Made by a program: the position numbers and the translations under genes. From the NCBI GenBank assembly GCA_022774865.1, contig JALFLH010000003.1:29065-93064 (forward strand): a stretch of DNA of 64,000 nt, given 5' to 3'. This document shows positions 41,465 through 49,728 of this stretch, in pieces. Within the stretch, counting starts at the first letter, position 1; every line of letters begins with the position of its first letter. The notes beneath the pieces are model-generated. The model made no database searches and was not told the origin of the DNA. It saw nothing but the letters and a program-made list of their open reading frames with translations. This DNA is from Clostridiales bacterium (GTDB taxonomy: Bacteria > Bacillota > Clostridia > Oscillospirales > Oscillospiraceae).

Positions 41465-43464
41465 AGCAGCATTCCCCCCACATGATAGACGAGGAACGCG
41501 GCAATCCAAGCGATCACGCACTGGCTGACCATCACGAGTACGGTTTTCCAGCCGGAATTCAGTTCCCGCTTCATGGCAGCGACAGCGGCCACACAGGGCG
41601 TATACAGCAGGCAGAACGCCAGAAACGCGGCGGCAGAGGCGGGCGTAAACAGGCTGTGCAGCGCAAGCGCAAGCTGCTCCGCGTTGACACCCAGAATCAC
41701 GCCGAAGGTGCTGACCACTGCCTCCTTGGCCGTAAAGCCGGAAACCAGCGCCGTAACCATCCGCCAGTCACCGAAGCCAAGCGGGGCAAACACGGGCGCG
41801 ACAAGCCGCCCAATAGCGGCAAGAATGCTGCCTGCGCTGTCCTCCACCACGTTCAGCTTCAGATCAAAGGTCTGCAGGAACCAGATGATGATGGTAGCCA
41901 TAAAGATGACGGTAAATGCCCGGGTCAGGAAATCCTTTGCTTTTTCCCACATCAGGAGTACCACGCTTTTCAGCGACGGCAGACGGTAATTGGGCAGCTC
42001 CATCACAAAGGGGACGGGATTTCCTTTAAAGCAGGTGCTCTTCAGCAGCAACGCCACCAGAATGCCCACCGCAATACCGCCAAAATACAGGCAGAGCATA
42101 ACAAGCAGTTCCCGTCCCGGGAAGAACGCGGCTGCGAACAGGGTGTAAATCGGAATCTTGGCGGAACAGCTCATAAATGGCGTCAGCAGAATGGTCATTT
42201 TCCGATCCCGGTTGGACGACAGGGTACGGGTGGCCATAATACCGGGAACTGAGCAGCCAAAGCCAACCAGCATGGGAACAAAGCTGCGGCCGGACAGGCC
42301 GATTTTTCGGAGCAGCTTGTCCATTACAAAGGCAACCCGGGCCATATAGCCCGTATCCTCCAGTATGGACAGGAAGAAAAACAGGGTAACAATCAGGGGC
42401 AGAAAGCTGAGTACACTGCCTACGCCGGAGAAAATACCATCGATAATCAGACTGTGAACCACAGGATTGATGCCGTAGGCCGTCAGTCCCCGGTCGGCAA
42501 ACAAGGTCAATCCATCCACGGCCATAGCCATCAGATCCGATAGTCCCTTTCCGATGACATTAAAGGTCAGAAAGAAAACCAGACCCATAATGGCGATAAA
42601 CAGGGGAATTGCCAGATACCGGTTGGTCAGCACCCGGTCAATCTGCATACTGCGTTTATGCTCCTTGCTCTCGTGTGCCTTCACCACGCATTCCGCGCAG
42701 ACCTTCTCAATGAAATTGTACCGCATATCCGCCAGCGCGGCGTTCCGATCCAACCCGGTTTCATGCTCCATTTCAATGATGGTGTGCTCTATCAGTTCCT
42801 TCTCGTTCTGACTCAGCGCCAGCGCGTCAAAGAAATCCTGCTCGCCCTCAATCAGCTTCATGGCGCAGAACCGGCGGGAAACATTGATCCGCTCCGCGTG
42901 ATCCTCAATGATATGGCACACCGCGTGAATGCAGCGGTGAACCGGGCCGTCCGGGCAGAAATCCTGCACTTTGGGCCGTACCTTCTGTGTAGCTATCTCA
43001 ATCAGCGTGTCCACCAGCTCGGAAACGCCCTCATTTTTTACCGCTGAAATGGGAACCACCGGTACGCCGATGGCCTGTGCCATTTTCTGCACGTTCACGC
43101 TGCCGCCATTGCCCCGCAGCTCGTCCATCATGTTCAGCGCGATGACGGTTGGCACCTGAAGCGCCAGAAGCTGCAGCGTCAGATAAAGGTTGCGCTCAAT
43201 ATTGGTGGCGTCCACAATATTGATGATGGCGTCCGGTTTGGACTTCAGAATAAAGTCCCGGGTGACAATCTCCTCCTGGGTGTAGGGGCGGATGGAGTAT
43301 ATGCCGGGCAGATCCACCACCTGATGGTCAGTGCCCCGGATCTGTCCGATTTTCTGATCGACAGTCACCCCGGGAAAGTTTCCAACATGCTGGTTGGAAC
43401 CGGTAAGGGCGTTGAACAGGGTAGTTTTGCCGCAGTTTTGGTTGCCTGCCAAAGCGAAAATCAT
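41461..43464 (-). CDS. feoB: Ferrous iron transport protein FeoB
   Basis: This 667-residue protein has an N-terminal GTPase domain (G1 GNQNCGKTT at 7-15, DLPGIYS, NMMD) and a membrane domain with paired Gate motifs (SGRSFVPMLVGFGCSVPGIM, then MSCSAKIPIYTLF). It imports Fe2+. Coupled by ATGA to both feoA upstream and the Cys-rich peptide downstream. Confidence 0.95.
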   Translation of the reverse strand: MIFALAGNQNCGKTTLFNALTGSNQHVGNFPGVTVDQKIGQIRGTDHQVVDLPGIYSIRPYTQEEIVTRDFILKSKPDAIINIVDATNIERNLYLTLQLLALQVPTVIALNMMDELRGNGGSVNVQKMAQAIGVPVVPISAVKNEGVSELVDTLIEIATQKVRPKVQDFCPDGPVHRCIHAVCHIIEDHAERINVSRRFCAMKLIEGEQDFFDALALSQNEKELIEHTIIEMEHETGLDRNAALADMRYNFIEKVCAECVVKAHESKEHKRSMQIDRVLTNRYLAIPLFIAIMGLVFFLTFNVIGKGLSDLMAMAVDGLTLFADRGLTAYGINPVVHSLIIDGIFSGVGSVLSFLPLIVTLFFFLSILEDTGYMARVAFVMDKLLRKIGLSGRSFVPMLVGFGCSVPGIMATRTLSSNRDRKMTILLTPFMSCSAKIPIYTLFAAAFFPGRELLVMLCLYFGGIAVGILVALLLKSTCFKGNPVPFVMELPNYRLPSLKSVVLLMWEKAKDFLTRAFTVIFMATIIIWFLQTFDLKLNVVEDSAGSILAAIGRLVAPVFAPLGFGDWRMVTALVSGFTAKEAVVSTFGVILGVNAEQLALALHSLFTPASAAAFLAFCLLYTPCVAAVAAMKRELNSGWKTVLVMVSQCVIAWIAAFLVYHVGGMLL

Positions 43465-43691
43465 GGGCGTACCTCCTTCAGGGTAATCTTTTGCGCATCC
43501 TCCCGGCGGATGGTCAGCTCGTATCCACGCACCTGAATCTGAATGGGATCGCCCATGGGCGCCACCTTTTCAAGTGTGACGTTTGTGCCGGGAATCAGAC
43601 CCATGTCCAGAAAGCGAAGCCGCAGCGCGCCTTCGCCGCCCACTCGGTCGATTACCCCGGACTGGCCGATTTTCAAATCATCAATGGTCAT
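43461..43691 (-). CDS. feoA: Ferrous iron transport protein FeoA
   Basis: This 76-residue SH3-like protein has SGVIDRVGGEGALRLRFLDMG split around the FeoA motif (RFLDMGLIPGT) and ends KEVRP. The start at 43691 has GGAGG ten bases upstream; the upstream extension is not supported. It stimulates FeoB. Confidence 0.94.
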   Translation of the reverse strand: MTIDDLKIGQSGVIDRVGGEGALRLRFLDMGLIPGTNVTLEKVAPMGDPIQIQVRGYELTIRREDAQKITLKEVRP

Positions 43692-43741
43692 CTGTATGTA
43701 ACCTCCTTGGAGTTTGCATATGCTAACTAACATTCGCTCTT

Positions 43742-43770
43742 ATTATATTCGCTTTTGTTTCTATTTTCAA
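43742..43770 (-). promoter_or_regulatory. Promoter of the feo operon
   Basis: On the minus strand TTGAAA (43765-43770) and TATAAT (43742-43747) are 17 bases apart. Downstream GTTAGTTAGCAT resembles half of a DtxR/IdeR-type iron box, so iron control is possible. Confidence 0.7.
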
Positions 43771-43779
43771 TAGGCAGTA

Positions 43780-43813
43780 AAAAAACTCCTGCCCAAATTC
43801 GGCAGGAGTTTTC
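43780..43813. terminator. Intrinsic terminator between metA and the feo promoter
   Basis: Stem AACTCCTGCC/GGCAGGAGTT with A and T runs on both sides. Confidence 0.82.
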
Positions 43814-43863
43814 TTCATAATTCTGTGATATCTGCCAAGTTAAGCCGCGCCGGATGGATGGGG

Positions 43864-44802
43864 TTACGGCTGCACGGCTTCGCCGCTGCCAATGGTCATA
43901 ATGTCATAGGGTGTTGTCTGATAGACAAAATAGTTCAGCCAGTTTGAAAAAAGCAGATTGGCGTGTCCCCGCCAGCGGACGATGGGCGGCTTGGTGTCGT
44001 CGTCATCCGGATAGTAGTTTTCCGGAACGGAGATGGGTTTTCCCAGCTTTTTATCCCGCAGATACTCCGCTTCCAGTGTCAGCGGATCATACTCGGCATG
44101 CCCTGTGATAAAAATCTGATGTCCTTCCTTGCTCATTACCGCATATACGGCGGCCTGCTCCGAGGATGCCAGAATTTTTAATTCCGGCACGGCCTCGATA
44201 TCCTCCCGCCATACGGTGGTATGGCGGGAATGGGGTACATAGAAGGTGTCATCAAAGCCCCGCAGCAGAATGGAGCGCTTATAGTCCGCATGATGCGGAT
44301 AGACGCCGAACAGTTTTTTCGGCAGGTCATGCTTCTGAATACCAAAATGATAGTACAGCCCAGCCTGCGCACCCCAGCAGATATGGAAGGTGGAATGTAC
44401 ATGGGTTTTGCTCCATTCCATGATTTCACACAGCTCGTCCCAGTAGTCCACTTCCTCAAATGGCATCTGCTCTACCGGCGCGCCGGTGATGACCATGCCG
44501 TCGAATTTGCGGTCTTTCAGCTCGTCGAAGCTCTTGTAAAAAGAGAGCAGATGCTCCGGTGTCACGTTTTTGGATTCATGAGAGGTGGTGTGCATCAGTT
44601 CCAGGTGAACCTGCAGGGGTGTGTTGCCCAGCAGACGGGTCAACTGTGTCTCCGTCGCAATTTTGGTGGGCATCAGATTCAGCACCACAAGCTCCAACGG
44701 GCGAATATCCTGGGTGATTGCCCGGGTGTGGGTCATGACAAAGATATTCTCATGCTGCAAAATCTCCGCTGCGGGCAGGTCGTTTGGAATCCGAATGGGC
44801 AT
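43864..44802 (-). CDS. metA: Homoserine O-acetyltransferase (MetA family)
   Basis: This 312-residue enzyme activates homoserine for methionine synthesis. It has the MetA opening [11 protein letters not shown], the catalytic Cys142 in HICWGAQA, and later [15 protein letters not shown]. Residue 111 is Glu (APVEQM); in this family Glu at 111 goes with acetyl-CoA, Gly with succinyl-CoA, so acetyl transfer is predicted. Its promoter is at 44832-44860. Confidence 0.92.
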   Translation of the reverse strand: MPIRIPNDLPAAEILQHENIFVMTHTRAITQDIRPLELVVLNLMPTKIATETQLTRLLGNTPLQVHLELMHTTSHESKNVTPEHLLSFYKSFDELKDRKFDGMVITGAPVEQMPFEEVDYWDELCEIMEWSKTHVHSTFHICWGAQAGLYYHFGIQKHDLPKKLFGVYPHHADYKRSILLRGFDDTFYVPHSRHTTVWREDIEAVPELKILASSEQAAVYAVMSKEGHQIFITGHAEYDPLTLEAEYLRDKKLGKPISVPENYYPDDDDTKPPIVRWRGHANLLFSNWLNYFVYQTTPYDIMTIGSGEAVQP

Positions 44803-44831
44803 GGGATTCGCCTCTTTCTGTGTTTTTTCAT

Positions 44832-44860
44832 ATTCTATCCCAATCGGGATGGTTTGTCAA
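44832..44860 (-). promoter_or_regulatory. Promoter of metA
   Basis: On the minus strand TTGACA (44855-44860), 17 bases, TAGAAT (44832-44837). The spacer has an ATCCCGATTGGGAT-like inverted repeat. Confidence 0.7.
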
Positions 44861-45843
44861 TCTGTCAGGCATTCCAGTGTTGTTCCCCGGTAATAGTGGG
44901 CGAGAATTTCCGCGAAGCTGCTGCCCGCGACCGCCATGGCATCCGCGCCGTACTGGCTCATCCCTACCCGGTGCCCATAGCCCTTTGTGGTCACGGTTAT
45001 TCCGTTTTCTCCAGCCGACATGGTGAACGCGGTGGAACGCAGATTCAGGATTTTCCGAAGGGCTGTCCCCTTGAAGCTGATTCCGCCAATTTCCATGGTG
45101 TCCACGCCGCCGCCGGCCGTATAGGTCACTTTGCCCAGCCAGCCCGCCGGGTTACCGGTCAGTTCCAGCGAAAGGGCATGGGCAAATTCCGCAGGTGTAA
45201 AGGTGACGGTGTCCGTATAATGGGCTGCGTTTTCTTCTCCCGGGCTGTCCGTTGCCCGCAAATAGGGCACATCCGTGCCCCAGACGGCCACCGCGTCCTC
45301 TGTGCTCCCTCCGGAGCAGGAAAAATAGGTTGCTTCAATCAGTTCTCCCTGATAGGTCAGCACATAGCCGGATGTGTCGAGCACGGCCTGCCGGATTTTG
45401 TCAATTCCCGTTTCCGAGCCGCCCCGGGACAAATAATCCGTCTCCGAGAGATATCCCTGACAGCAGGTGGAATCGGTGCAGACGGCAGCGCCATCATGCC
45501 GGTACTTTCCCCGGTATGCCCGGACGGTGTAGGTTCGCGCCACAACGGCCTGTGCCTTGAGCGCTTCCGGTTCAAAGGATGCCGGCATCTCCGCCAGCAC
45601 CACACCCGTCAGATAATCGTCCAGCTCCATGTTATGTACGGCGCCATCCTTCCCCAGAATCGGAATCTGAGGATGATAGCTGCCGGATGCTGCAACAGGG
45701 ATTGGCACCGTCCCGTCCGGTTGTATTTCATCCGGCGCGGCTGCGGGTTCCCGATAGAACGCCACCGCCGCCCCCAGCAGCAGTCCAGGCATCACCAGTC
45801 CCAGCGCGCCTGCCAGACAGAATTCCTTCCAGAATGCTTTCAT
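44857..45843 (-). CDS. spoIID: Stage II sporulation protein D
   Basis: This 328-residue protein has an N-terminal membrane anchor and the SpoIID lytic-transglycosylase domain: the catalytic Glu in VLAEMPASFEPEALKAQAV, then RTYT, CCQGYLS and GYGHRVGMSQYGADAMA. It digests peptidoglycan with SpoIIP and SpoIIM during forespore engulfment. GGAGGGG precedes the ATG at 45843. Confidence 0.93.
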   Translation of the reverse strand: MKAFWKEFCLAGALGLVMPGLLLGAAVAFYREPAAAPDEIQPDGTVPIPVAASGSYHPQIPILGKDGAVHNMELDDYLTGVVLAEMPASFEPEALKAQAVVARTYTVRAYRGKYRHDGAAVCTDSTCCQGYLSETDYLSRGGSETGIDKIRQAVLDTSGYVLTYQGELIEATYFSCSGGSTEDAVAVWGTDVPYLRATDSPGEENAAHYTDTVTFTPAEFAHALSLELTGNPAGWLGKVTYTAGGGVDTMEIGGISFKGTALRKILNLRSTAFTMSAGENGITVTTKGYGHRVGMSQYGADAMAVAGSSFAEILAHYYRGTTLECLTD

Positions 45844-45916
45844 CGCTGTTCCCCTCCTGCTCCATATCCTAGCAGATTCCCATTTCATATCCTGTCAAAC
45901 CGGGGACAGGAAGCCA

Positions 45917-45945
45917 TTGCATTTTCCGTCAGAATTTGATATGAT
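45917..45945 (+). promoter_or_regulatory. Promoter of the E2/CAT-like gene
   Basis: TTGCAT (45917-45922), 17 bases, TATGAT (45940-45945). Confidence 0.65.
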
Positions 45946-45986
45946 AAAAACCGGAATTGGAAAAACCAACACGGAGGGACACAGAA

Positions 45987-46868
45987 GTGGAAAAAAGAAA
46001 ATGGGGCGACCGGAAGGACGGTGTCTGGCTCAAGGATCTTCCCCCGCTGAATCGGATTGCGCCGGGTGTGATGCCGAACCGGGCGGATAATGAGGCGTAC
46101 ATCAATGTGGATATTGATCTGCGCCCGCTGGACGCATATCTGGCAAAGAAAAATGAGGGGCGAACAGCGGACAGGTATACATATTTTCATCTCATCAGTG
46201 CGGCAATCTGCAAGGCATTCATTCTCCGCCCGCGGATGAACCGCTTTATCTGCAACTACCGGGTGTATCAGCGCAGGAATGTGACCACGGCGTTTGTTGT
46301 CAAAAAAATGTTTGACGATCATGCGGAGGAGGGGCTGGCTTTTCTGGAATATGAGCCTGCGGAAACGATTGACTCCTTCCACGAAAAGATCATGCGTGTA
46401 ATCCACCAGACCCGCCGGGAGGGTGCGCAGGATACGTCATCCGGCGCGATGGATATCGTCAGCAGGCTTCCGCAGTGGCTGATCAACCTGATTGTGAAAA
46501 CCACACTCTGGCTGGATAAACACGGCTGGGCGCCGCAAGCCCTGATCGGCACCGATCCCAACCATGCCGCGGTGTTTCTGAGTAATCTGGGGTCCATTGG
46601 ACTGGAGGGCGGTTATCATCATCTGGCAAACTGGGGAACGAATTCCTGCTTCATTGTACTCGGCAAGAAGTATATGAAAATGGAATACAGCAAGGATGGC
46701 GGTCAGGATTTGCATGAGGTTATTCCGCTGGGGATAACGCTGGACGAGCGGATTGCGGACGGATACTACTATTCCGGCACCGTGGCGCTGGTTAAGGAGC
46801 TCCTGGCGCATCCGGCGCTGCTGGAGCTGCCAGCCGATTCACCGGTGGAATTTTCCATAAAGCGCTAA
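45987..46868 (+). CDS. E2-acyltransferase/CAT-fold protein lacking the catalytic His
   Basis: This 293-residue protein resembles the catalytic domain of 2-oxoacid dehydrogenase E2 and chloramphenicol acetyltransferase: YTYFHLISAAICKAF, NHAAVFLSNLGSIGL and a closing LDERIADGYYYSG. In true E2/CAT enzymes that last motif is DHRxxDG; here His is Glu (residue 254), although Asp258 and Gly259 remain. No lipoyl domain is present. It may be a binding or altered-chemistry homologue. GTG at 45987 has GGAGGG upstream. Confidence 0.78.
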   Translation: MEKRKWGDRKDGVWLKDLPPLNRIAPGVMPNRADNEAYINVDIDLRPLDAYLAKKNEGRTADRYTYFHLISAAICKAFILRPRMNRFICNYRVYQRRNVTTAFVVKKMFDDHAEEGLAFLEYEPAETIDSFHEKIMRVIHQTRREGAQDTSSGAMDIVSRLPQWLINLIVKTTLWLDKHGWAPQALIGTDPNHAAVFLSNLGSIGLEGGYHHLANWGTNSCFIVLGKKYMKMEYSKDGGQDLHEVIPLGITLDERIADGYYYSGTVALVKELLAHPALLELPADSPVEFSIKR

Positions 46869-46877
46869 AATGAAGGC

Positions 46878-46906
46878 TTGACATTTGAGCCTTTCCGTCG
46901 TATAAT
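46878..46906 (+). promoter_or_regulatory. Promoter of tRNA-Ala
   Basis: TTGACA (46878-46883), 17 bases, TATAAT (46901-46906). Confidence 0.82.
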
Positions 46907-46934
46907 ACTAGCTGCGGTCAGAACCGCAGCATAA

Positions 46935-47010
46935 GGGCTTGTAGCGCAGTTGGGAGCGCACCACATTCGCATTGTGGGGGTCGAGGGTTCGAATCCCTTC
47001 AAGTCCACCA
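46935..47010 (+). tRNA. tRNA-Ala (anticodon CGC)
   Basis: Cloverleaf of 76 bases with acceptor GGGCTTG/CAAGTCC carrying the alanine identity pair G3-U70, anticodon stem CCACA/TGTGG with loop TTCGCAT, and encoded CCA. Confidence 0.95.
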
Positions 47011-47012
47011 AG

Positions 47013-47040
47013 AAAAAAGCACGCTTCGGCGTGCTTTTTT
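47013..47040 (+). terminator. Intrinsic terminator of tRNA-Ala
   Basis: Stem AAAGCACGC/GCGTGCTTT around a TTCG loop with a T-run. Confidence 0.88.
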
Positions 47041-47045
47041 CAACG

Positions 47046-47212
47046 AAATAAATCCCTGCGGGATTTGTGAAATGCCCTTCGGGCGTGAAATATGGCTGGC
47101 ACCATGTGAAATGCCTGCGGGCGTGGGGGATTTATTTCATTTCAATTTCCGCGTAAGCGGAAGATTTCACAATGACCGAAGGTCATTATTTCACATCCGA
47201 AGGATATTTCAC
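47046..47212. repeat. Array of six mini-hairpins joined by GTGAAAT/ATTTCAC spacers
   Basis: Small palindromes with 3- or 4-base loops occur at 47050-47066, 47074-47084, 47113-47122, 47147-47162, 47171-47187 and 47195-47205. GTGAAAT stands between those in the left half and ATTTCAC between those in the right, and AAATAAATCCC (47046) mirrors GGGATTTATTT (47128). The whole is one imperfect palindrome right after a tRNA gene. Confidence 0.7.
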
Positions 47213-47219
47213 TGCGCAT

Positions 47220-47650
47220 TCCTCCTTTTCCGCTGTATAATAAGTTTGATAAACTTGAATTTGCCAAACAGAACAGTCACACTACTTATGGTCGTTTTTA
47301 CCCCAACTTATACACCGTTTGGTCGCTCTTTGGCATAAAATCCAAACGGTTGATGCCACTGGCGAAAAGCCAGTGGCATCTATCATTTCCGGGCTGTTCA
47401 AGGTCAAAATTTTATCGGCAATTCCATAGATACCAACCGCTGCTTCACAGTAACTGGCGGGAATTGAACCTCAGTTATCCCGCATTTTGGCAGAAATCGA
47501 AGCCAGCGCCCTTTATGAAAACATCGGAATTTCAAAAAGGGCTTTTTCATCGGGAAATCAATATGACAAAGTTCTGGGTGCCGATTTGCTGACCTTAAAC
47601 GACCATGCACAGTCCGTTTTATCCAGCCTGATTCGCAATAGCGGGTGAAA
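47220..47650 (+). pseudogene. Degenerate AT-richer segment, probable mobile-element relic
   Basis: The composition differs from the neighbours and no intact gene is present. Frame 47454-47648 encodes 64 residues ending LNDHAQSVLSSLIRNSG but begins after a stop with no start codon, as in the tail of a decayed gene. A hairpin GATGCCACTGGC/GCCAGTGGCATC lies at 47354-47382. Between 47650 and the murC promoter I see nothing. Confidence 0.45.
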
Positions 47651-47733
47651 ACAATATGTTCCCGCATACGCACCCTTTACGCATTCGGGCTGTTTACAGA
47701 GCGAAATTCGGCGAAATTACAACACTTTTTCGG

Positions 47734-47762
47734 TTGTAAAACCAGGATGAATGCTATATAAT
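47734..47762 (+). promoter_or_regulatory. Promoter of murC
   Basis: TTGTAA (47734-47739), 17 bases, TATAAT (47757-47762). Confidence 0.7.
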
Positions 47763-47808
47763 ATTACAGAATGATTTCTGAATCCACTATCGGGAGATAC
47801 GAAATTCC

Positions 47809-49170
47809 ATGACGAAACAAAGTAAACTGATTGAAGATTATCTCAAGCCGGGCTGCCACATTCATCTGGTTGGCATTGGCGGTGTGTCCATGCGGCCGTT
47901 GGGGCTTGTCCTGAAGGGGATGGGCCTGTTTGTTACAGGATCTGATATGAATGCCTCTGTTTCCACCGATGAACTGATTTCCAGAGGCATTGATGTGTCC
48001 ATAGGTCATCGGGCGGAGAACATCCGCGGCGCGGACTGCATTATCCGCACAGCCGCCGCGCATAATGATAACCCGGAAATAGCCGCTGCCCGTGCAGAGG
48101 GTATTCCGGTGTTTGAACGTGCGCAGGCCTGGGGACAAATCATGAAGTCCTATCACAATGCTATCTGTGTTTCCGGCACCCACGGCAAGACCACTACCAC
48201 CTCCATGGTGACCCATATTATGATGGAAGCCAATCTGGACCCCACCGTGATGATTGGTGGTTATTTGCCCCTGCTCCATGCCGGACACCGGGTGGGGAAT
48301 GGTGATACCATCATTCTGGAGAGCTGTGAATACTGTGATTCTTTCCTTAATTTCTATCCCACGCTGGCTGTTGTCCTGAATATTGAAGCGGATCATCTTG
48401 ACTATTTCAAGGATCTGAATGCCATTGAAAAATCCTTCCATCAGTTTGCCCAGTCGGCTACATTCGGCATTCTGGCAAACGGTGATGACGCCAACACGAT
48501 GGAGGCAATGAAGGGATTGCATTGTACGACCTTTGGCTTGGATTTACACAATGATGTGCACGCGGAAAACATTTCTGATGATTTCCGCAGCTATGATGTG
48601 ATCTGCGACGGCGCGTTCTATTGCCATCTGAATCTGGGTGTTGTGGGACGCCACAACGCCATGAACGCCCTTGCAGCCGCCGGTACGGCGTGGATGCTGG
48701 GGGTGGAGGGCGCTGTCTGCGCCCGGGGCATTGCCAGCTTCCATGGAGCTGGACGGCGTCTGGAATTCAAGGGAAGCTACCACGGCGCTGATATTTATGA
48801 TGACTATGCCCATCATCCGGGCGAGCTGGCTGCTACGATTGACGCGGTGCGTACCATGGGCTATCAACGGATGGTGCTTGCATTCCAGCCCCACACCTAC
48901 AGCAGAACCAAGGCGTTATTTGATGATTTCGTCCGGGAACTGAAGAGGCCTGACCAGGTGGTTCTGGCCGAAATCTATGCCGCGCGGGAACGAAACACCA
49001 TTGGGATTTCCTCCCGTGATCTGGCACAACAGATTCCGGGCGCGGCCTACTGCGAGACATTGCCGGAAGTGACCGCGTGGCTGCGTCAGAATGTACGTCC
49101 GGGCGATGTGGTGCTGACCGTTGGCGCAGGAGATATTTACCGCGCCGGGGAAGCGCTGCTGAAAGAATAA
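47809..49170 (+). CDS. murC: UDP-N-acetylmuramate--L-alanine ligase
   Basis: This 453-residue Mur ligase has the N-terminal HLVGIGGVSM, the ATP-binding GTHGKTTTTSM (about 125), EADHLDYFKD, and DDYAHHPGELAATIDA followed by FQPHTYSRTKAL. It adds the first amino acid to the peptidoglycan stem peptide. Here it stands alone behind its own promoter; ddl follows further on. Confidence 0.94.
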   Translation: MTKQSKLIEDYLKPGCHIHLVGIGGVSMRPLGLVLKGMGLFVTGSDMNASVSTDELISRGIDVSIGHRAENIRGADCIIRTAAAHNDNPEIAAARAEGIPVFERAQAWGQIMKSYHNAICVSGTHGKTTTTSMVTHIMMEANLDPTVMIGGYLPLLHAGHRVGNGDTIILESCEYCDSFLNFYPTLAVVLNIEADHLDYFKDLNAIEKSFHQFAQSATFGILANGDDANTMEAMKGLHCTTFGLDLHNDVHAENISDDFRSYDVICDGAFYCHLNLGVVGRHNAMNALAAAGTAWMLGVEGAVCARGIASFHGAGRRLEFKGSYHGADIYDDYAHHPGELAATIDAVRTMGYQRMVLAFQPHTYSRTKALFDDFVRELKRPDQVVLAEIYAARERNTIGISSRDLAQQIPGAAYCETLPEVTAWLRQNVRPGDVVLTVGAGDIYRAGEALLKE

Positions 49171-49199
49171 AAAACGTGCCGCAGAATGCGGCACGTTTG
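49169..49199. terminator. Intrinsic terminator after murC
   Basis: Stem AAACGTGCCGC/GCGGCACGTTT between convergent genes. Confidence 0.85.
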
Positions 49200-49201
49200 A
49201 T

Positions 49202-49609
49202 TCAGTCCTCCAATACCAGATGCTCCAGACCGGAGGATTCGAATTCGTTCATATATCGATCCATCCGCCCGACGATTTCATCGTAATTATCCTCGTTGAT
49301 TTCCGGATATTCCATGTCCCGGCGGGACAGCTCCTCGGCCAGAATTTCGTAAAAAACGTTGTCCTCATAGAATGCGATGGCCTCGTGAATGCCTCCCTCC
49401 GCGTAAGCCTGAGAGGGTACGCTGACACCGTTCCAGTCCTCCACCAGTACTTTCATGCCGTTTTCCCGGCAAAGGGCGAAGATTTTACTTTCGAGATCGT
49501 CATATTCCTTGAAACGGTCGTCCCCCCGGGTGGAATTGAGAACCCAGTTTCCAATGTAGACCATGTCCAGCAGATGCCGAAATTCTTTGTTTGATAATTC
49601 AATGTTCAT
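49202..49609 (-). CDS. Conserved-looking hypothetical acidic protein
   Basis: This 135-residue acidic protein has a clear ribosome site (GAGGAGG, six bases before ATG). It opens MNIELSNKEFRHLLDMVYIGNWVLNSTR-like and has FYEILAEELSRRDMEY and MDRYMNEFES segments, predicted mostly helical. No cysteine or membrane pattern helps; I do not recognise the family and propose no function. Confidence 0.78.
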   Translation of the reverse strand: MNIELSNKEFRHLLDMVYIGNWVLNSTRGDDRFKEYDDLESKIFALCRENGMKVLVEDWNGVSVPSQAYAEGGIHEAIAFYEDNVFYEILAEELSRRDMEYPEINEDNYDEIVGRMDRYMNEFESSGLEHLVLED

Positions 49610-49728
49610 AGCAATCCTCCTCGTGGCATCTTTTTTACCTATTATAGCAGAAGAATTCATAATTTCCAGATGAAATTTATGAACAGAAAGAATTCTTCAT
49701 TTTATCTCAGGAAATGAGGCGATGACCT

